Shown: positions 23,362 through 31,223 of the stretch, one piece after another
How positions within the stretch are numbered: the first letter of the stretch is position 1
Layout: each line of letters opens with the position of its first letter
Source of the DNA: JAZNQN01 sp045656005
GTDB lineage: Bacteria; Bacillota; Clostridia; UMGS1883; UMGS1540
NCBI GenBank assembly: GCA_045656005.1
Contig: JAZOQG010000018.1
Span: 1-31,229 of the forward strand
Direction of reading: 5' to 3'
Length of the DNA stretch: 31,229 nt
Notes under the pieces: generated by a model
What the model was told of the DNA's origin: nothing
Seen by the model: the letters and a program-made list of their open reading frames with translations, nothing else
Databases searched by the model: none
Position numbers and translations under genes: made by a program

Positions 23362-24141
23362 TTATTTATTCCCAGGGATTTCTCCTACGCCGGAAAAAAT
23401 ATATTTTGGTCTATAGGGAAATTTATTCATGGTTTCCATATCTGTAACACCTGAAAGTACAAGCACAGTGTCAAGTCCTGTTTCAATGCCTGCAATAATA
23501 TCAGTATCCATTCTGTCGCCCACCATAGCTGCATCTTCCGAGTGAACGCCAAGCATTTTAAGACCTGTACGCATCATAAGCGCATTGGGTTTTCCTACGA
23601 AATAAGCGCTCTTACCTGTTGCCAGTTCAATTGGCGCTACAAGGGCACGGCAGGCAGGAATGATTCCATTTTCGGCAGGTCCTGTCATATCGGGATTTGT
23701 TCCTATCAGTTTTGCACCGCGGTTTACAAGATCAACAGCTTTTAAAAGGCTTTCATAATTATAATTTGAAGTTTCACCCACAACTACGTAGTCCGGGTTT
23801 ACATCGTTCATCGTAATGCCTTTGTCGTAAAGTGCATTTACAAGTCCCGGTGCACCAATTACATAGGCACTACATCCCGGTGCCTGACTTGCTATAAAAC
23901 TTGCGGTCGCAAGGGCACTTGTGTAAAAATGCTCCTCAGACACTTCCAGTCCCATTCTTTTGAGTTTCTGGTGTAATTCTCTGGGCGAGAGCGAACTTGA
24001 ATTTGTCAAAAACAAAAACTTTTTATTATTTTCGTAAAGCCACTTTAAAAACTCATTTACACCGTCGAGCAATTTGTTACCATGATAGATAACACCGTCC
24101 ATATCACATATAAAGCCTTTTTTCTCGTGTAGTTTATTCAT
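23362..24141 (-). CDS. NagD-like HAD-superfamily phosphatase
   Basis: The 259-residue protein is a type IIA HAD hydrolase. Motif I is DMDGV (D13/D15), motif II is FLTNSSS (44-50), motif III lysine is K184 in VGKP, and motif IV is GDRMDTD (208-214). The large C2 cap lies between motifs II and III. Relatives hydrolyse small phosphates such as p-nitrophenyl phosphate, nucleotides, 2-phosphoglycolate or glycerol phosphates; the in vivo substrate is unknown. It starts one base after the phosphohexomutase stop, so the pair is translated together and the substrate may be a sugar phosphate (inference). It is the last gene of its operon. Confidence 0.9.
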   Translation of the reverse strand: MNKLHEKKGFICDMDGVIYHGNKLLDGVNEFLKWLYENNKKFLFLTNSSSLSPRELHQKLKRMGLEVSEEHFYTSALATASFIASQAPGCSAYVIGAPGLVNALYDKGITMNDVNPDYVVVGETSNYNYESLLKAVDLVNRGAKLIGTNPDMTGPAENGIIPACRALVAPIELATGKSAYFVGKPNALMMRTGLKMLGVHSEDAAMVGDRMDTDIIAGIETGLDTVLVLSGVTDMETMNKFPYRPKYIFSGVGEIPGNK

Positions 24142-24142
24142 A

Positions 24143-25849
24143 TTACATTCCTTTCATTATTTTTTCAACGTCAGACTTAATTTTTTCAGCCTTTACCTTT
24201 AAATCATCAGCAAAAAAGCCTGAATAGATTTTAAATTTAGGTTCTGTGCCTGAGGGACGGAAAGCTACAAAACCACCGTCTTCCGTTTCAAAACGCAAAA
24301 CATTTGAGGAAGGCTGATTTGCCGAAGTTTCTTCACCTGTAAGGATATTTATCTTTTTGTTTTTAAGTATATCGGTAAAGGTTACAACACAGCTTCCGCC
24401 AATGCTATGCGGAACATTTTCTCTTATGCTTTCCATTACGGCACTCATTTTTTCCATTCCGTCAGCGCCTTCAAAATAGATGTTATCTACCCATTCGCCA
24501 AAGTTTCCATATTTTTCGCAAAGCTCCATAAGTCCGTCGTAAAGAGTCATACTGCGCATTTTATAATTTGATGCCATTTCTGCAATTAAGAGTGATGCAG
24601 AAACCGCATCTTTATCCCTTACATAATCACCGCAAAGATATCCATAGCTTTCTTCAAAACCAAATATATACTCTTTATCACCCTTATCTTCGTGCTCTTT
24701 TATCTTGTCGGCAATAAATTTAAAGCCTGTAAGAACATCAAAACACTCTACTCCGTAAAATGCGGCAATTTTATTTGCAATTTCATTTGTAACAACAGTT
24801 TTTATAATATATCCGTTTTGGGGAAGTGTTCCCATTTCCTTTCTCTGTGAAAGAATATATTCTGTCAGAAGTGCACCCGTCTGATTACCCGTAAGGTTTA
24901 CAAACTCACCGTCAGGCTTTCTTGTTGCAACTCCTACACGGTCAGAATCAGGGTCGGTTGCAATTATAAGGTCTGCACCCACTTTTTTTGCAAGTTCAAT
25001 TGAAAGGGCGAAGCCTTCAAAATTTTCGGGGTTAGGACTTTTAAGAGTTGGAAAATTACCATCGGGATTTTCCTGTTCGGGTACTACATACACATTTTTA
25101 AGTCCTGCCTCCGAAAGCACACGACGTACAGGAATATTGCCTGCTCCATTAAACGGAGAATAAACAAGTTTTAAATCTGCTTTCTTTATAAGTTCGGAAT
25201 TTATAGAAAGAGAGAGTGCTCCCTTTTGAAACTCTCGGTCAACTTCTTCGCCTATAAAGTTTATAAGACCTTTTTCTACCGCCTCTTTTTCATCCATACA
25301 TGGCGCGCCCGTAAATATATCAAGTTTTGACATATTCTTTTTTATAGCATCTGCAACTTCAAAAACAACCTGCGCTCCGTCACTTCCATAAACCTTATAG
25401 CCATTATATTCTTTAGGGTTATGGCTTGCAGTAATTACAACACCTGCACTGCAGCCTAAATATCTTACAGTGAAACTAAGCTGCGGTGTAGGGCGAAGTG
25501 TGTCATAAATATAGCTCTTTACTCCTGCCGCTGCCAAAACCTTTGCCGTTTCCATAGCAAAAAGACGGGAATTATTCCGGCAGTCAAAAGCAATAGCAAC
25601 ACCATTTGAAAGTCCGTTTTGATTTAAGTAATCCGCAAGACCGCGACTTGCACGGCGAACGGTATATATGTTCATATTGTTTGTACCCGCTCCCATAATT
25701 CCGCGAAGTCCGCCTGTTCCAAACTCCAAATCTTTATCAAAACGCATTTTTATATCGTCTTCACCTTGGAGCGAAAGCAAGTCTTCCTTTAAGTTTTCCT
25801 CAAGTCCTTCGTACGCGAGCCATTTGTTATACTTTTCTTTGAAATCCAT
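24143..25849 (-). CDS. Phosphohexomutase (phosphoglucomutase/phosphomannomutase family)
   Basis: This alpha-D-phosphohexomutase interconverts hexose 1- and 6-phosphates, feeding glycogen and cell-wall sugar nucleotides. The 568-residue length fits the PgcA/PGM2-like branch. Motifs in order are the phosphoserine loop TASHNP (140-145, S142), the Mg2+ loop DPDSDR (299-304), the sugar-binding loop GFEESYG (397-403) and the phosphate-binding RPSGTEPKFK near residue 533. The substrate could be glucose or mannose phosphate. Its ATG directly follows the rqcH stop codon (TAAATG, no gap), with GGAGGT a few bases upstream inside the rqcH end. Confidence 0.95.
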   Translation of the reverse strand: MDFKEKYNKWLAYEGLEENLKEDLLSLQGEDDIKMRFDKDLEFGTGGLRGIMGAGTNNMNIYTVRRASRGLADYLNQNGLSNGVAIAFDCRNNSRLFAMETAKVLAAAGVKSYIYDTLRPTPQLSFTVRYLGCSAGVVITASHNPKEYNGYKVYGSDGAQVVFEVADAIKKNMSKLDIFTGAPCMDEKEAVEKGLINFIGEEVDREFQKGALSLSINSELIKKADLKLVYSPFNGAGNIPVRRVLSEAGLKNVYVVPEQENPDGNFPTLKSPNPENFEGFALSIELAKKVGADLIIATDPDSDRVGVATRKPDGEFVNLTGNQTGALLTEYILSQRKEMGTLPQNGYIIKTVVTNEIANKIAAFYGVECFDVLTGFKFIADKIKEHEDKGDKEYIFGFEESYGYLCGDYVRDKDAVSASLLIAEMASNYKMRSMTLYDGLMELCEKYGNFGEWVDNIYFEGADGMEKMSAVMESIRENVPHSIGGSCVVTFTDILKNKKINILTGEETSANQPSSNVLRFETEDGGFVAFRPSGTEPKFKIYSGFFADDLKVKAEKIKSDVEKIMKGM

Positions 25850-27580
25850 TTAAACCTCCATTTTTGCGGGCGATACATACGCCGTTTTATATTTATCATA
25901 TATTACCTTACCGGGCATTGCCCCTGCAGGTTTTTTTACATTTTTAATTATGGTGTAGTCAACTGCCACCATGCTATTTTCTCTTCCGCTACTGTAATAT
26001 GCTGCAAGAGTTGCGGCATATTCTATAATTTTATCAGGAATTTCCACGTTCTGATTTCTTATAAGAACATGAGAGCCGGGGATATCCTTTGTGTGAAGCC
26101 ACATGTCATAGCTTCTTCCCATGCGGCAGGTCAAAAGGTCATTTTGTCTGTTATTTCTTCCGACCAGAATTTCATATCCTTCATATTCAAATTTTAAAGG
26201 CTCCGAAGGTTTTTCCCTGCGTTTACCTTTCTTCTGCTCGGTTTTTATATAGTGCATTGCAGAAAGTTCTTCACGGATTTCAGAAATATCCTTTTCGCTC
26301 TCAGCAATATCAATACTGCCCATTACCCTTTCAAGATACTCAATTTCCGCAAGATTTTTCTCCTGTTGCTCCCCTACCACTTCTTTTGCAGTTTTGAGTT
26401 TTCTATATTTAGTATAGTAAGCTGCCGCATTTTTCTGTGGTGATTTTGATTTATCCATGGAAATTTCTACTATATTATTATTGTCATAATAATTTTCGAG
26501 CTGTGCCTCTTCTTCGCCCTGCGAAAGTCTGTATAGATTTGCAGTTATCAAATCGCCATATATACGAAAAGTGTCTGCCTTTTCACACTCTGCGAGTTTT
26601 TCCTGATGAAGCACCGCTTTTTTTCTGCAACGTTCAAGTGCATTTGAAACCGTTTTGCGAACAGAGGCACTCTTTCCCCTCATTCTTTCCCACAAGTCAC
26701 GGCGAAGGAAAAACGTGTCCATAGCACCGCTAATGGTTTCAAATTTATGAACTTTTGAAAGCGAACCGAAGTAGCTTACATTATATGCCGCAAAATCTAT
26801 CATTTTTTCGCTTTTGGCATCTTCTATCACGCAAGGCTCAAAGCATCCATTTTTAATTTTTTCAAACTGCATATTTAATACATCGGCAGTTTTTAAAATA
26901 TTTTGTCCCGAAAGCCTTCCATCACTTTCGCCTGTTGCAAGGAAAGAAACTTCTCTTCCAAAAAGAGGAGATGTCCCCAAAAAGGTTTTTACAATGCTTT
27001 TATCTATAGGTGTTTCGTCTGAAACTTTTAAAAGGGCCTCGAAATACTCTTTTTCTTCTGCTTTAAGAGGATTTATCTTATCCTGTGCAGGAGGAAGCTG
27101 ATAAGTAAGACCGGGCAAAAGGTGACGCACAGTAGAAACGCTTAAATCAATTCGCTTTGCGCTATCAATTATTTTGTCGTTCTGTACCAAAACGATATTA
27201 CTGTGTCTTCCCATAATCTCTGCAATAACGTGGCACTGCGTCAAATCTCCAAGCTCATTACGACCTTCAACCTCAATGTCAACAATTCGCTCAAAGGAAG
27301 GTTGGGTGATGCTTTTTATTCTCCCCCCGCCTATGTGCTTACGTAGAAGCATACAAAACATGGGAGCTTCCATGGGATTTTGTTTTGTGTGCTCTGTTAA
27401 GTGTATTCGTGGATTTTGACTGTCAGCACTAATTAGCAATATGTAATTTTTTTTATCGCACTTTACAAAAAGACGGATTTCGTCTTTTTCAGGCTGATGA
27501 ACTTTTTCTATTTTTCCGCCTGCGATTTTGTCCGTAAGTTCCGACACTACCGCCGACACCGCTATTGCATCAAATGGCAT
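25850..27580 (-). CDS. rqcH: RqcH/Rqc2 homologue (NFACT family), ribosome quality control
   Basis: RqcH binds obstructed 50S subunits carrying peptidyl-tRNA and recruits tRNA(Ala) to add alanine tails that mark the stalled chain for ClpXP. Older annotation calls the family fibronectin-binding protein. The 576 residues show the NFACT-N domain (1-215, MPFDAIAVSAVVSELTDKIAGGKI, LGD...EIMGRHSNIVLV), helix-hairpin and coiled-coil middle domains (about 260-430), and the NFACT-R domain (450-560, VGRNNRQNDLLTCRMG, MWLHTKDIPGSHV). At the position of the functional Asp97-Arg98 pair of the Bacillus protein it has Glu97-Arg98. It is first in an operon behind an extended -10 promoter, with TGGAGAA as Shine-Dalgarno. 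Confidence 0.93.
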   Translation of the reverse strand: MPFDAIAVSAVVSELTDKIAGGKIEKVHQPEKDEIRLFVKCDKKNYILLISADSQNPRIHLTEHTKQNPMEAPMFCMLLRKHIGGGRIKSITQPSFERIVDIEVEGRNELGDLTQCHVIAEIMGRHSNIVLVQNDKIIDSAKRIDLSVSTVRHLLPGLTYQLPPAQDKINPLKAEEKEYFEALLKVSDETPIDKSIVKTFLGTSPLFGREVSFLATGESDGRLSGQNILKTADVLNMQFEKIKNGCFEPCVIEDAKSEKMIDFAAYNVSYFGSLSKVHKFETISGAMDTFFLRRDLWERMRGKSASVRKTVSNALERCRKKAVLHQEKLAECEKADTFRIYGDLITANLYRLSQGEEEAQLENYYDNNNIVEISMDKSKSPQKNAAAYYTKYRKLKTAKEVVGEQQEKNLAEIEYLERVMGSIDIAESEKDISEIREELSAMHYIKTEQKKGKRREKPSEPLKFEYEGYEILVGRNNRQNDLLTCRMGRSYDMWLHTKDIPGSHVLIRNQNVEIPDKIIEYAATLAAYYSSGRENSMVAVDYTIIKNVKKPAGAMPGKVIYDKYKTAYVSPAKMEV

Positions 27581-27614
27581 ACTTTTTCTCCAAATTAAAA
27601 TTTATTCATTTTAT

Positions 27615-27643
27615 ATTGTATCACACATTTAAGTAAATTAAAA
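27615..27643 (-). promoter_or_regulatory. Extended -10 promoter of the rqcH operon
   Basis: The minus strand has TGATACAAT, an extended -10 with hexamer 27615-27620, and a poor -35 (TTTTAA, 27638-27643) at 17-base spacing. It lies directly beyond the terminator of the oadA gene, about 35 bases before the rqcH ATG. Confidence 0.6.
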
Positions 27644-27647
27644 GAAA

Positions 27648-27679
27648 AAAATAAAAATCCCCGAAGGGATTTTTATTTT
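27648..27679 (-). terminator. Rho-independent terminator of the Na+-pump decarboxylase operon
   Basis: A perfect 14-base stem (27648-27661 and 27666-27679) closed by a TTCG-type tetraloop on the minus strand is followed by a long U-run (about TTTTTTTCTTTT). It overlaps the oadA stop codon by two bases. It is a textbook strong terminator. Confidence 0.95.
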
Positions 27680-29078
27680 ATGATAAATCTTCAACGTAAA
27701 GCGTTCTTACTTCATCTCCAGAAAGTGCACCGCTATCTCTCTTTTCAAAGAATTTAAGTGCCACCTGTGGGAAGAGTGCATAACTTAATACATCTTCAGG
27801 TTTCTGGTAATGACCTTTTTCTTTAAGTTCTTTCTCATAGCCTTCAAGTTCAGGTTTCAAAAGATCAGCAGGACGGCAAGTGATAAGTGGCTCATCGCCG
27901 ATTGCTTTCTTTCTTACTTCTTCGTTAACAGGTGCAGGAAGCTGACCATATTCGCCACGAAGTACACCCTTTGATTCTTTTGGAATCATCTTATATCTTT
28001 CGCCGGAAAGAACGTTCATAACAGCCTGAGTACCAACAATCTGACTTGTAGGTGTTACAAGAGGAAGGTAACCGAAGTCTTTACGAACTCTCGGAATTTC
28101 TGCAAGCACATCATAGTATTTATCTTCTGCATTTGCCTGCTTAAGCTGTGAAAGAAGGTTTGAAAGCATTCCGCCCGGAACCTGATATAAAAGTGTGTTT
28201 GTATCAACCTTCAAAACTTTGGGATTAAGTGTTCCCTCTGCCTGAAGTTTATCGGCAACCTCTCTGAAATGCTTTGCAATATCGGAAAGCTTATTAAGGT
28301 CAAGACCTGTATCTCTGCCTGTATCTTTAAGTGTTGCAACAAGTGCTTCTGTTGAAGGCTGTGCAGTACCGTTTGCAAGAGGTGAAAGCGCACAGTCAAC
28401 AATATCAACATCTGCCTGAATTGCCATAAGATTTACCATGTCACCTGTACCTGTTGTATTATGGGTATGAAGGTGAATTGGAATCTGGATATCACGTTTT
28501 AATGCTTTAACGAGTTCATAAGCATCAAATGGCAAAAGAAGGTTTGCCATATCTTTGATACAGATTGAATCTGCACCCATACTTTCAAGCTTTTTAGCAA
28601 GCTTTACAAAGTATTCGATATTGTGAACAGGGCTTGTTGTGTATGAAAGCGCAGCTTCACACCAGCCTTTGTATTTCTTTGTATATTTGATAGCTGATTC
28701 AAGGTTTCTTACATCATTGAGAGCATCGAATATACGAATAACATCAATACCGTTTTCAATGGACTTTTTAACAAATTCCTCAACAACGTCATCTGCATAG
28801 TGCTTATACCCTAGGATGTTCTGACCGCGGAAAAGCATCTGCAGTTTTGTGTTAGGCATGTGTTTTTTGAATGTTCTGAGTCTTTCCCATGGGTCTTCAT
28901 CAAGAAATCTCATACATGCATCGAAGGTTGCACCGCCCCAGCACTCAAGTGACCAGTAGCCAACTTCGTCAAGTTTTTCAAGGGCAGGAATCATATCTTC
29001 GATACGCATACGTGTTGCCGCCTGACTCTGGTGGGCATCACGAAGAATTGTATCTGTAATATATAATTTTTTAGCCAT
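27678..29078 (-). CDS. oadA: Oxaloacetate decarboxylase alpha subunit / pyruvate carboxylase subunit B (carboxyltransferase, no biotin domain)
   Basis: This is a DRE-TIM carboxyltransferase that moves the carboxyl group from oxaloacetate to enzyme-bound biotin. Metal and catalytic residues are visible: D9 and the TDTILRDAHQS motif (8-18), the likely carboxylated K175 in SICIKDMANLL, and H204/H206 in LHTHNT. At 466 residues it has the TIM barrel and the helical PYC_OADA region but lacks the C-terminal biotinyl domain of about 100 residues found in full-length OadA; that function is supplied by the separate gene at 30336. With OadB and OadG in the same operon, a sodium-pumping oxaloacetate decarboxylase is the best reading. 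It is last in its operon, with AAAGGAAA as Shine-Dalgarno. Confidence 0.92.
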   Translation of the reverse strand: MAKKLYITDTILRDAHQSQAATRMRIEDMIPALEKLDEVGYWSLECWGGATFDACMRFLDEDPWERLRTFKKHMPNTKLQMLFRGQNILGYKHYADDVVEEFVKKSIENGIDVIRIFDALNDVRNLESAIKYTKKYKGWCEAALSYTTSPVHNIEYFVKLAKKLESMGADSICIKDMANLLLPFDAYELVKALKRDIQIPIHLHTHNTTGTGDMVNLMAIQADVDIVDCALSPLANGTAQPSTEALVATLKDTGRDTGLDLNKLSDIAKHFREVADKLQAEGTLNPKVLKVDTNTLLYQVPGGMLSNLLSQLKQANAEDKYYDVLAEIPRVRKDFGYLPLVTPTSQIVGTQAVMNVLSGERYKMIPKESKGVLRGEYGQLPAPVNEEVRKKAIGDEPLITCRPADLLKPELEGYEKELKEKGHYQKPEDVLSYALFPQVALKFFEKRDSGALSGDEVRTLYVEDLS

Positions 29079-29098
29079 ATCTTTTTCCTTTCTTTAAA

Positions 29099-30310
29099 TT
29101 ACATGAAAAGTGCCAGGAAAGCACCTGCCGCAATAGCGGAACCTATAACACCTGCCACGTTGGGACCCATAGCATGCATAAGGAGGAAGTTCCCGGGATT
29201 TTCCTTCTGACCTACAACCTGAGATACACGAGCTGCCATCGGAACTGCCGATACGCCTGCAGAGCCGATAAGTGGGTTTATTTTGTTCTTTGTGAAAAGG
29301 TTCATAATTTTAGCAAGAAGCACGCCACCTGCTGTACCGCCCATAAATGCTATTACACCCATTACAACTATGATAAGTGTTTTAGCTGTGAGGAACACGT
29401 CAGCTGTAGCTGTTGCACCAACGGAGATACCGAGGAATATTGTTACAATATTCATAAGCTCGTTTTGTGCTGTCTTTGAAATTCTTTCAACAACACCGCT
29501 CTCACGCATTAAGTTTCCGAGCATCAGAGCACCGATAAGCGGAGCCGCAGATGGGAGAAGGAGTGCAACGAATGTTGTAACCACAATCGGGAATATAATT
29601 TTTTCTGTTTTACTTACAGGGCGAAGCTGTTTCATAACAATCTGACGTTCTTTCTTTGTTGTTAAAAGCTTCATAATAGGTGGCTGAATAACAGGCACCA
29701 AAGCCATGTAAGAATATGCCGCAACCGCTATAGGACCTAAAAGGTCGGGAGCGAGCTTACTTGTTACGAAAATAGCAGTAGGTCCGTCAGCACCACCGAT
29801 AATACCTGTTGATGCTGCTTCCATTCCTGTAAAACCCATGTATTTTGCACCAAAGAATGCAATAAAAATACCAAGCTGTGCCGCAGCGCCTAAAAGGAGG
29901 CTCTTGGGGTTTGCAATAAGGGGACCAAAATCTGTCATAGCACCAACACCGAGGAAGATAAGGCAAGGATAAATACCAAGCTTTACACCAAGGTAAAGGT
30001 AGTCTATAAGACCTGCTGTAATGTCAGCCGTACCAATTATAGCACCTGCATTATCATAAAGGTTAATAATACCATGTGGAAAAGCTGACCACTGAACAGT
30101 TCCTGCGGCAAAAATGTCTTTATGATACATTTCTGCACCGGGAAGGTTTGTTAAAAGCATACCAAATGCTATTGGCAGGAGCAAAAGTGGCTCAAACTGC
30201 TTAACAATGGCAAGATATAAAAGAACGAAGGAAATTACAATCATAATAGCGAACTTATAGTTCATGAGTGCAAAACCTGTATCGCCCAAAAAATCAATAA
30301 AAGCCTGCAT
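29099..30310 (-). CDS. oadB: Na+-transporting decarboxylase beta subunit (OadB/MmdB/GcdB)
   Basis: OadB is the integral membrane subunit that decarboxylates carboxybiotin and exports Na+. The 403-residue protein has about ten membrane spans. The family signature GGADGPTAIF is at 172-181, where D175 matches the sodium/proton-site aspartate of characterised OadB proteins. Also present are NPKSLLLGAAAQ (134-145), VIQPPIMKLLTTKKER and the C-terminal MHAMGPNVAGVIGSAIAAG. It lies between the biotin carrier (25 bases upstream) and the carboxyltransferase (20 bases downstream), with AGGAGAG as Shine-Dalgarno. Sequence alone does not separate the oxaloacetate, methylmalonyl-CoA and glutaconyl-CoA forms of this subunit. 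Confidence 0.96.
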   Translation of the reverse strand: MQAFIDFLGDTGFALMNYKFAIMIVISFVLLYLAIVKQFEPLLLLPIAFGMLLTNLPGAEMYHKDIFAAGTVQWSAFPHGIINLYDNAGAIIGTADITAGLIDYLYLGVKLGIYPCLIFLGVGAMTDFGPLIANPKSLLLGAAAQLGIFIAFFGAKYMGFTGMEAASTGIIGGADGPTAIFVTSKLAPDLLGPIAVAAYSYMALVPVIQPPIMKLLTTKKERQIVMKQLRPVSKTEKIIFPIVVTTFVALLLPSAAPLIGALMLGNLMRESGVVERISKTAQNELMNIVTIFLGISVGATATADVFLTAKTLIIVVMGVIAFMGGTAGGVLLAKIMNLFTKNKINPLIGSAGVSAVPMAARVSQVVGQKENPGNFLLMHAMGPNVAGVIGSAIAAGAFLALFM

Positions 30311-30335
30311 AACTTACTCTCCTATCTTTCGTAAA

Positions 30336-30698
30336 TTACGCGATTGTGCAAAGTGCGCTTCCGCTTTCAACAGTTGCACCCTTTGTAACTGCAACAGAAG
30401 TTACTTTTCCGTCTGCAGGAGCCATAATTTCGTTTTCCATTTTCATAGCTTCAAGTATCATAAGTACCTGACCTTTTGTAACAGTGTCGCCAACTGCAAC
30501 TTTAACATCTAAAATTGTGCCGGGCATTGGAGCAGAAACAGCTGCGCCTGCGCCGGAAGCTGCAGGAGCGGGTGCTGCTGCGGGTGCAGAAGCCTGAGCG
30601 GGAGCCGCTTTTGGAGCAGGAGCCTTACCGTCGTCTGCCATAAGTTCAATAGCGATTTCGTATTCTGTACCGTTTACGTTTACTTTATATTTTTTCAT
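30336..30698 (-). CDS. Stand-alone biotin carrier protein of the Na+-pump decarboxylase
   Basis: The 120-residue protein has a short N-terminal docking segment (1-20, MKKYKVNVNGTEYEIAIEL), an Ala/Pro-rich hinge (about 24-54) and a biotinyl domain (55-120). The biotinylated lysine is K86 in EAMKMENE. The long Ala/Pro hinge is typical of decarboxylase carriers such as MmdC/GcdC and lets biotin swing between the carboxyltransferase and the OadB channel. No biotin ligase gene is present in this window. It sits 21 bases downstream of oadG with AAAGG as Shine-Dalgarno. Confidence 0.94.
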   Translation of the reverse strand: MKKYKVNVNGTEYEIAIELMADDGKAPAPKAAPAQASAPAAAPAPAASGAGAAVSAPMPGTILDVKVAVGDTVTKGQVLMILEAMKMENEIMAPADGKVTSVAVTKGATVESGSALCTIA

Positions 30699-30719
30699 AA
30701 TAAATCTTTCCTTTCGATT

Positions 30720-31067
30720 TTAAAGTTTTTTAATACTTAAAATTCTGATAGCGCTTACATCCTTGCCGATTTCCTCTGCGAGTGCTGCAGAAACTGCCGC
30801 AACAAATTCACCTTTATTGGGAATTTCAAGTTTTTTAGTGCTTTTTACTTTTTTCTCTTTGGGAGCCTTATTCTCTTTTATAAGAGCCTGACAAAGCCAA
30901 CCCATAATTTTGCATATAATAATAATTGCAATAAGTCCTATAAATACAAGACCAAAACCAAATCCGAACACAGTCATTGCGGCAGGTTCTGCTGCCTGCA
31001 CAGCATCTGCTGCGGGTGTCACTACAGGTTCGGCATAAGCTGTCAAACAAAATAATTTTTCAAGCAT
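30720..31067 (-). CDS. oadG: OadG-family small membrane subunit of the Na+-pump decarboxylase
   Basis: The 115-residue protein has an Ala-rich N-terminus, one membrane span (about 31-58, TVFGFGFGLVFIGLIAIIIICKI), a basic linker (64-80) and a C-terminal helix-strand element, VAAVSAALAEE...VSAIRILSIKKL. OadG/MmdD anchors the soluble carboxyltransferase to OadB. The C-terminal element resembles that of the longer MmdD-type delta subunits rather than short OadG. It is preceded by AAAGGAGGA and two small hairpins. It is the first complete gene of the operon seen here. Confidence 0.88.
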   Translation of the reverse strand: MLEKLFCLTAYAEPVVTPAADAVQAAEPAAMTVFGFGFGLVFIGLIAIIIICKIMGWLCQALIKENKAPKEKKVKSTKKLEIPNKGEFVAAVSAALAEEIGKDVSAIRILSIKKL

Positions 31068-31083
31068 TTTTTATAATCCTCCT

Positions 31084-31100
31084 TTCAGTAAAACACTGAA
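31084..31100 (-). promoter_or_regulatory. Small hairpin next to the oadG ribosome binding site
   Basis: A 6-base stem (31084-31089 and 31095-31100, TTCAGT/ACTGAA, 5-base loop) directly abuts the AGGAGG of oadG on the minus strand. It could tune initiation, but a stem this short also arises by chance. Confidence 0.35.
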
Positions 31101-31112
31101 TATCCGCTAATA

Positions 31113-31140
31113 AGGCGTGCAAACTGACGTCTGCACGCCT
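31113..31140 (-). terminator. Hairpin between the upstream gene tail and oadG
   Basis: A perfect 9-base GC-rich stem (31113-31121 and 31132-31140, AGGCGTGCA/TGCACGCCT) with a 10-base loop lies 12 bases past the stop of the partial upstream gene. It is followed on the minus strand by TTATTAGCGG, with no clear U-run. It could be a weak terminator, an RNA-processing or stabilising element, or an attenuator before oadG. Confidence 0.5.
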
Positions 31141-31152
31141 ATGTATTAAAAA

Positions 31153-31191
31153 TTAAAGCTGTGAAAGTGCAACTGCTACTGCAACAGTCAT
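31153..31191 (-). CDS. C-terminal tail of an unidentified upstream gene (12 residues visible)
   Basis: Reading the minus strand from 31191 gives MTVAVAVALSQL followed by TAA at 31153-31155. Only this tail is real sequence, because the adapter begins at 31192; the first Met need not be a start codon. The tail does not resemble the usual end of MmdA carboxyltransferases. The gene cannot be identified, and even its being coding is only likely. Confidence 0.35.
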   Translation of the reverse strand: MTVAVAVALSQL

Positions 31192-31223
31192 AAGTCGGAG
31201 GCCAAGCGGTCTTAGGAAGACAA
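31192..31223. other. MGI/BGI (DNBSEQ) sequencing adapter left in the contig
   Basis: These 32 bases (starting AAGTCGGAGG and ending TAGGAAGACAA) match, as I recall it, the full-length standard MGI/BGISEQ read-1 adapter on the plus strand. The six bases after it (31224-31229) may be the start of a barcode. This stretch is not part of the organism's genome and should be trimmed. Confidence 0.93.

Noticed and set aside
25850..27580. Fibronectin-binding adhesin
   Set aside because: The protein has no signal peptide and has the complete NFACT architecture of the ribosome quality control factor; the adhesin name is historical.
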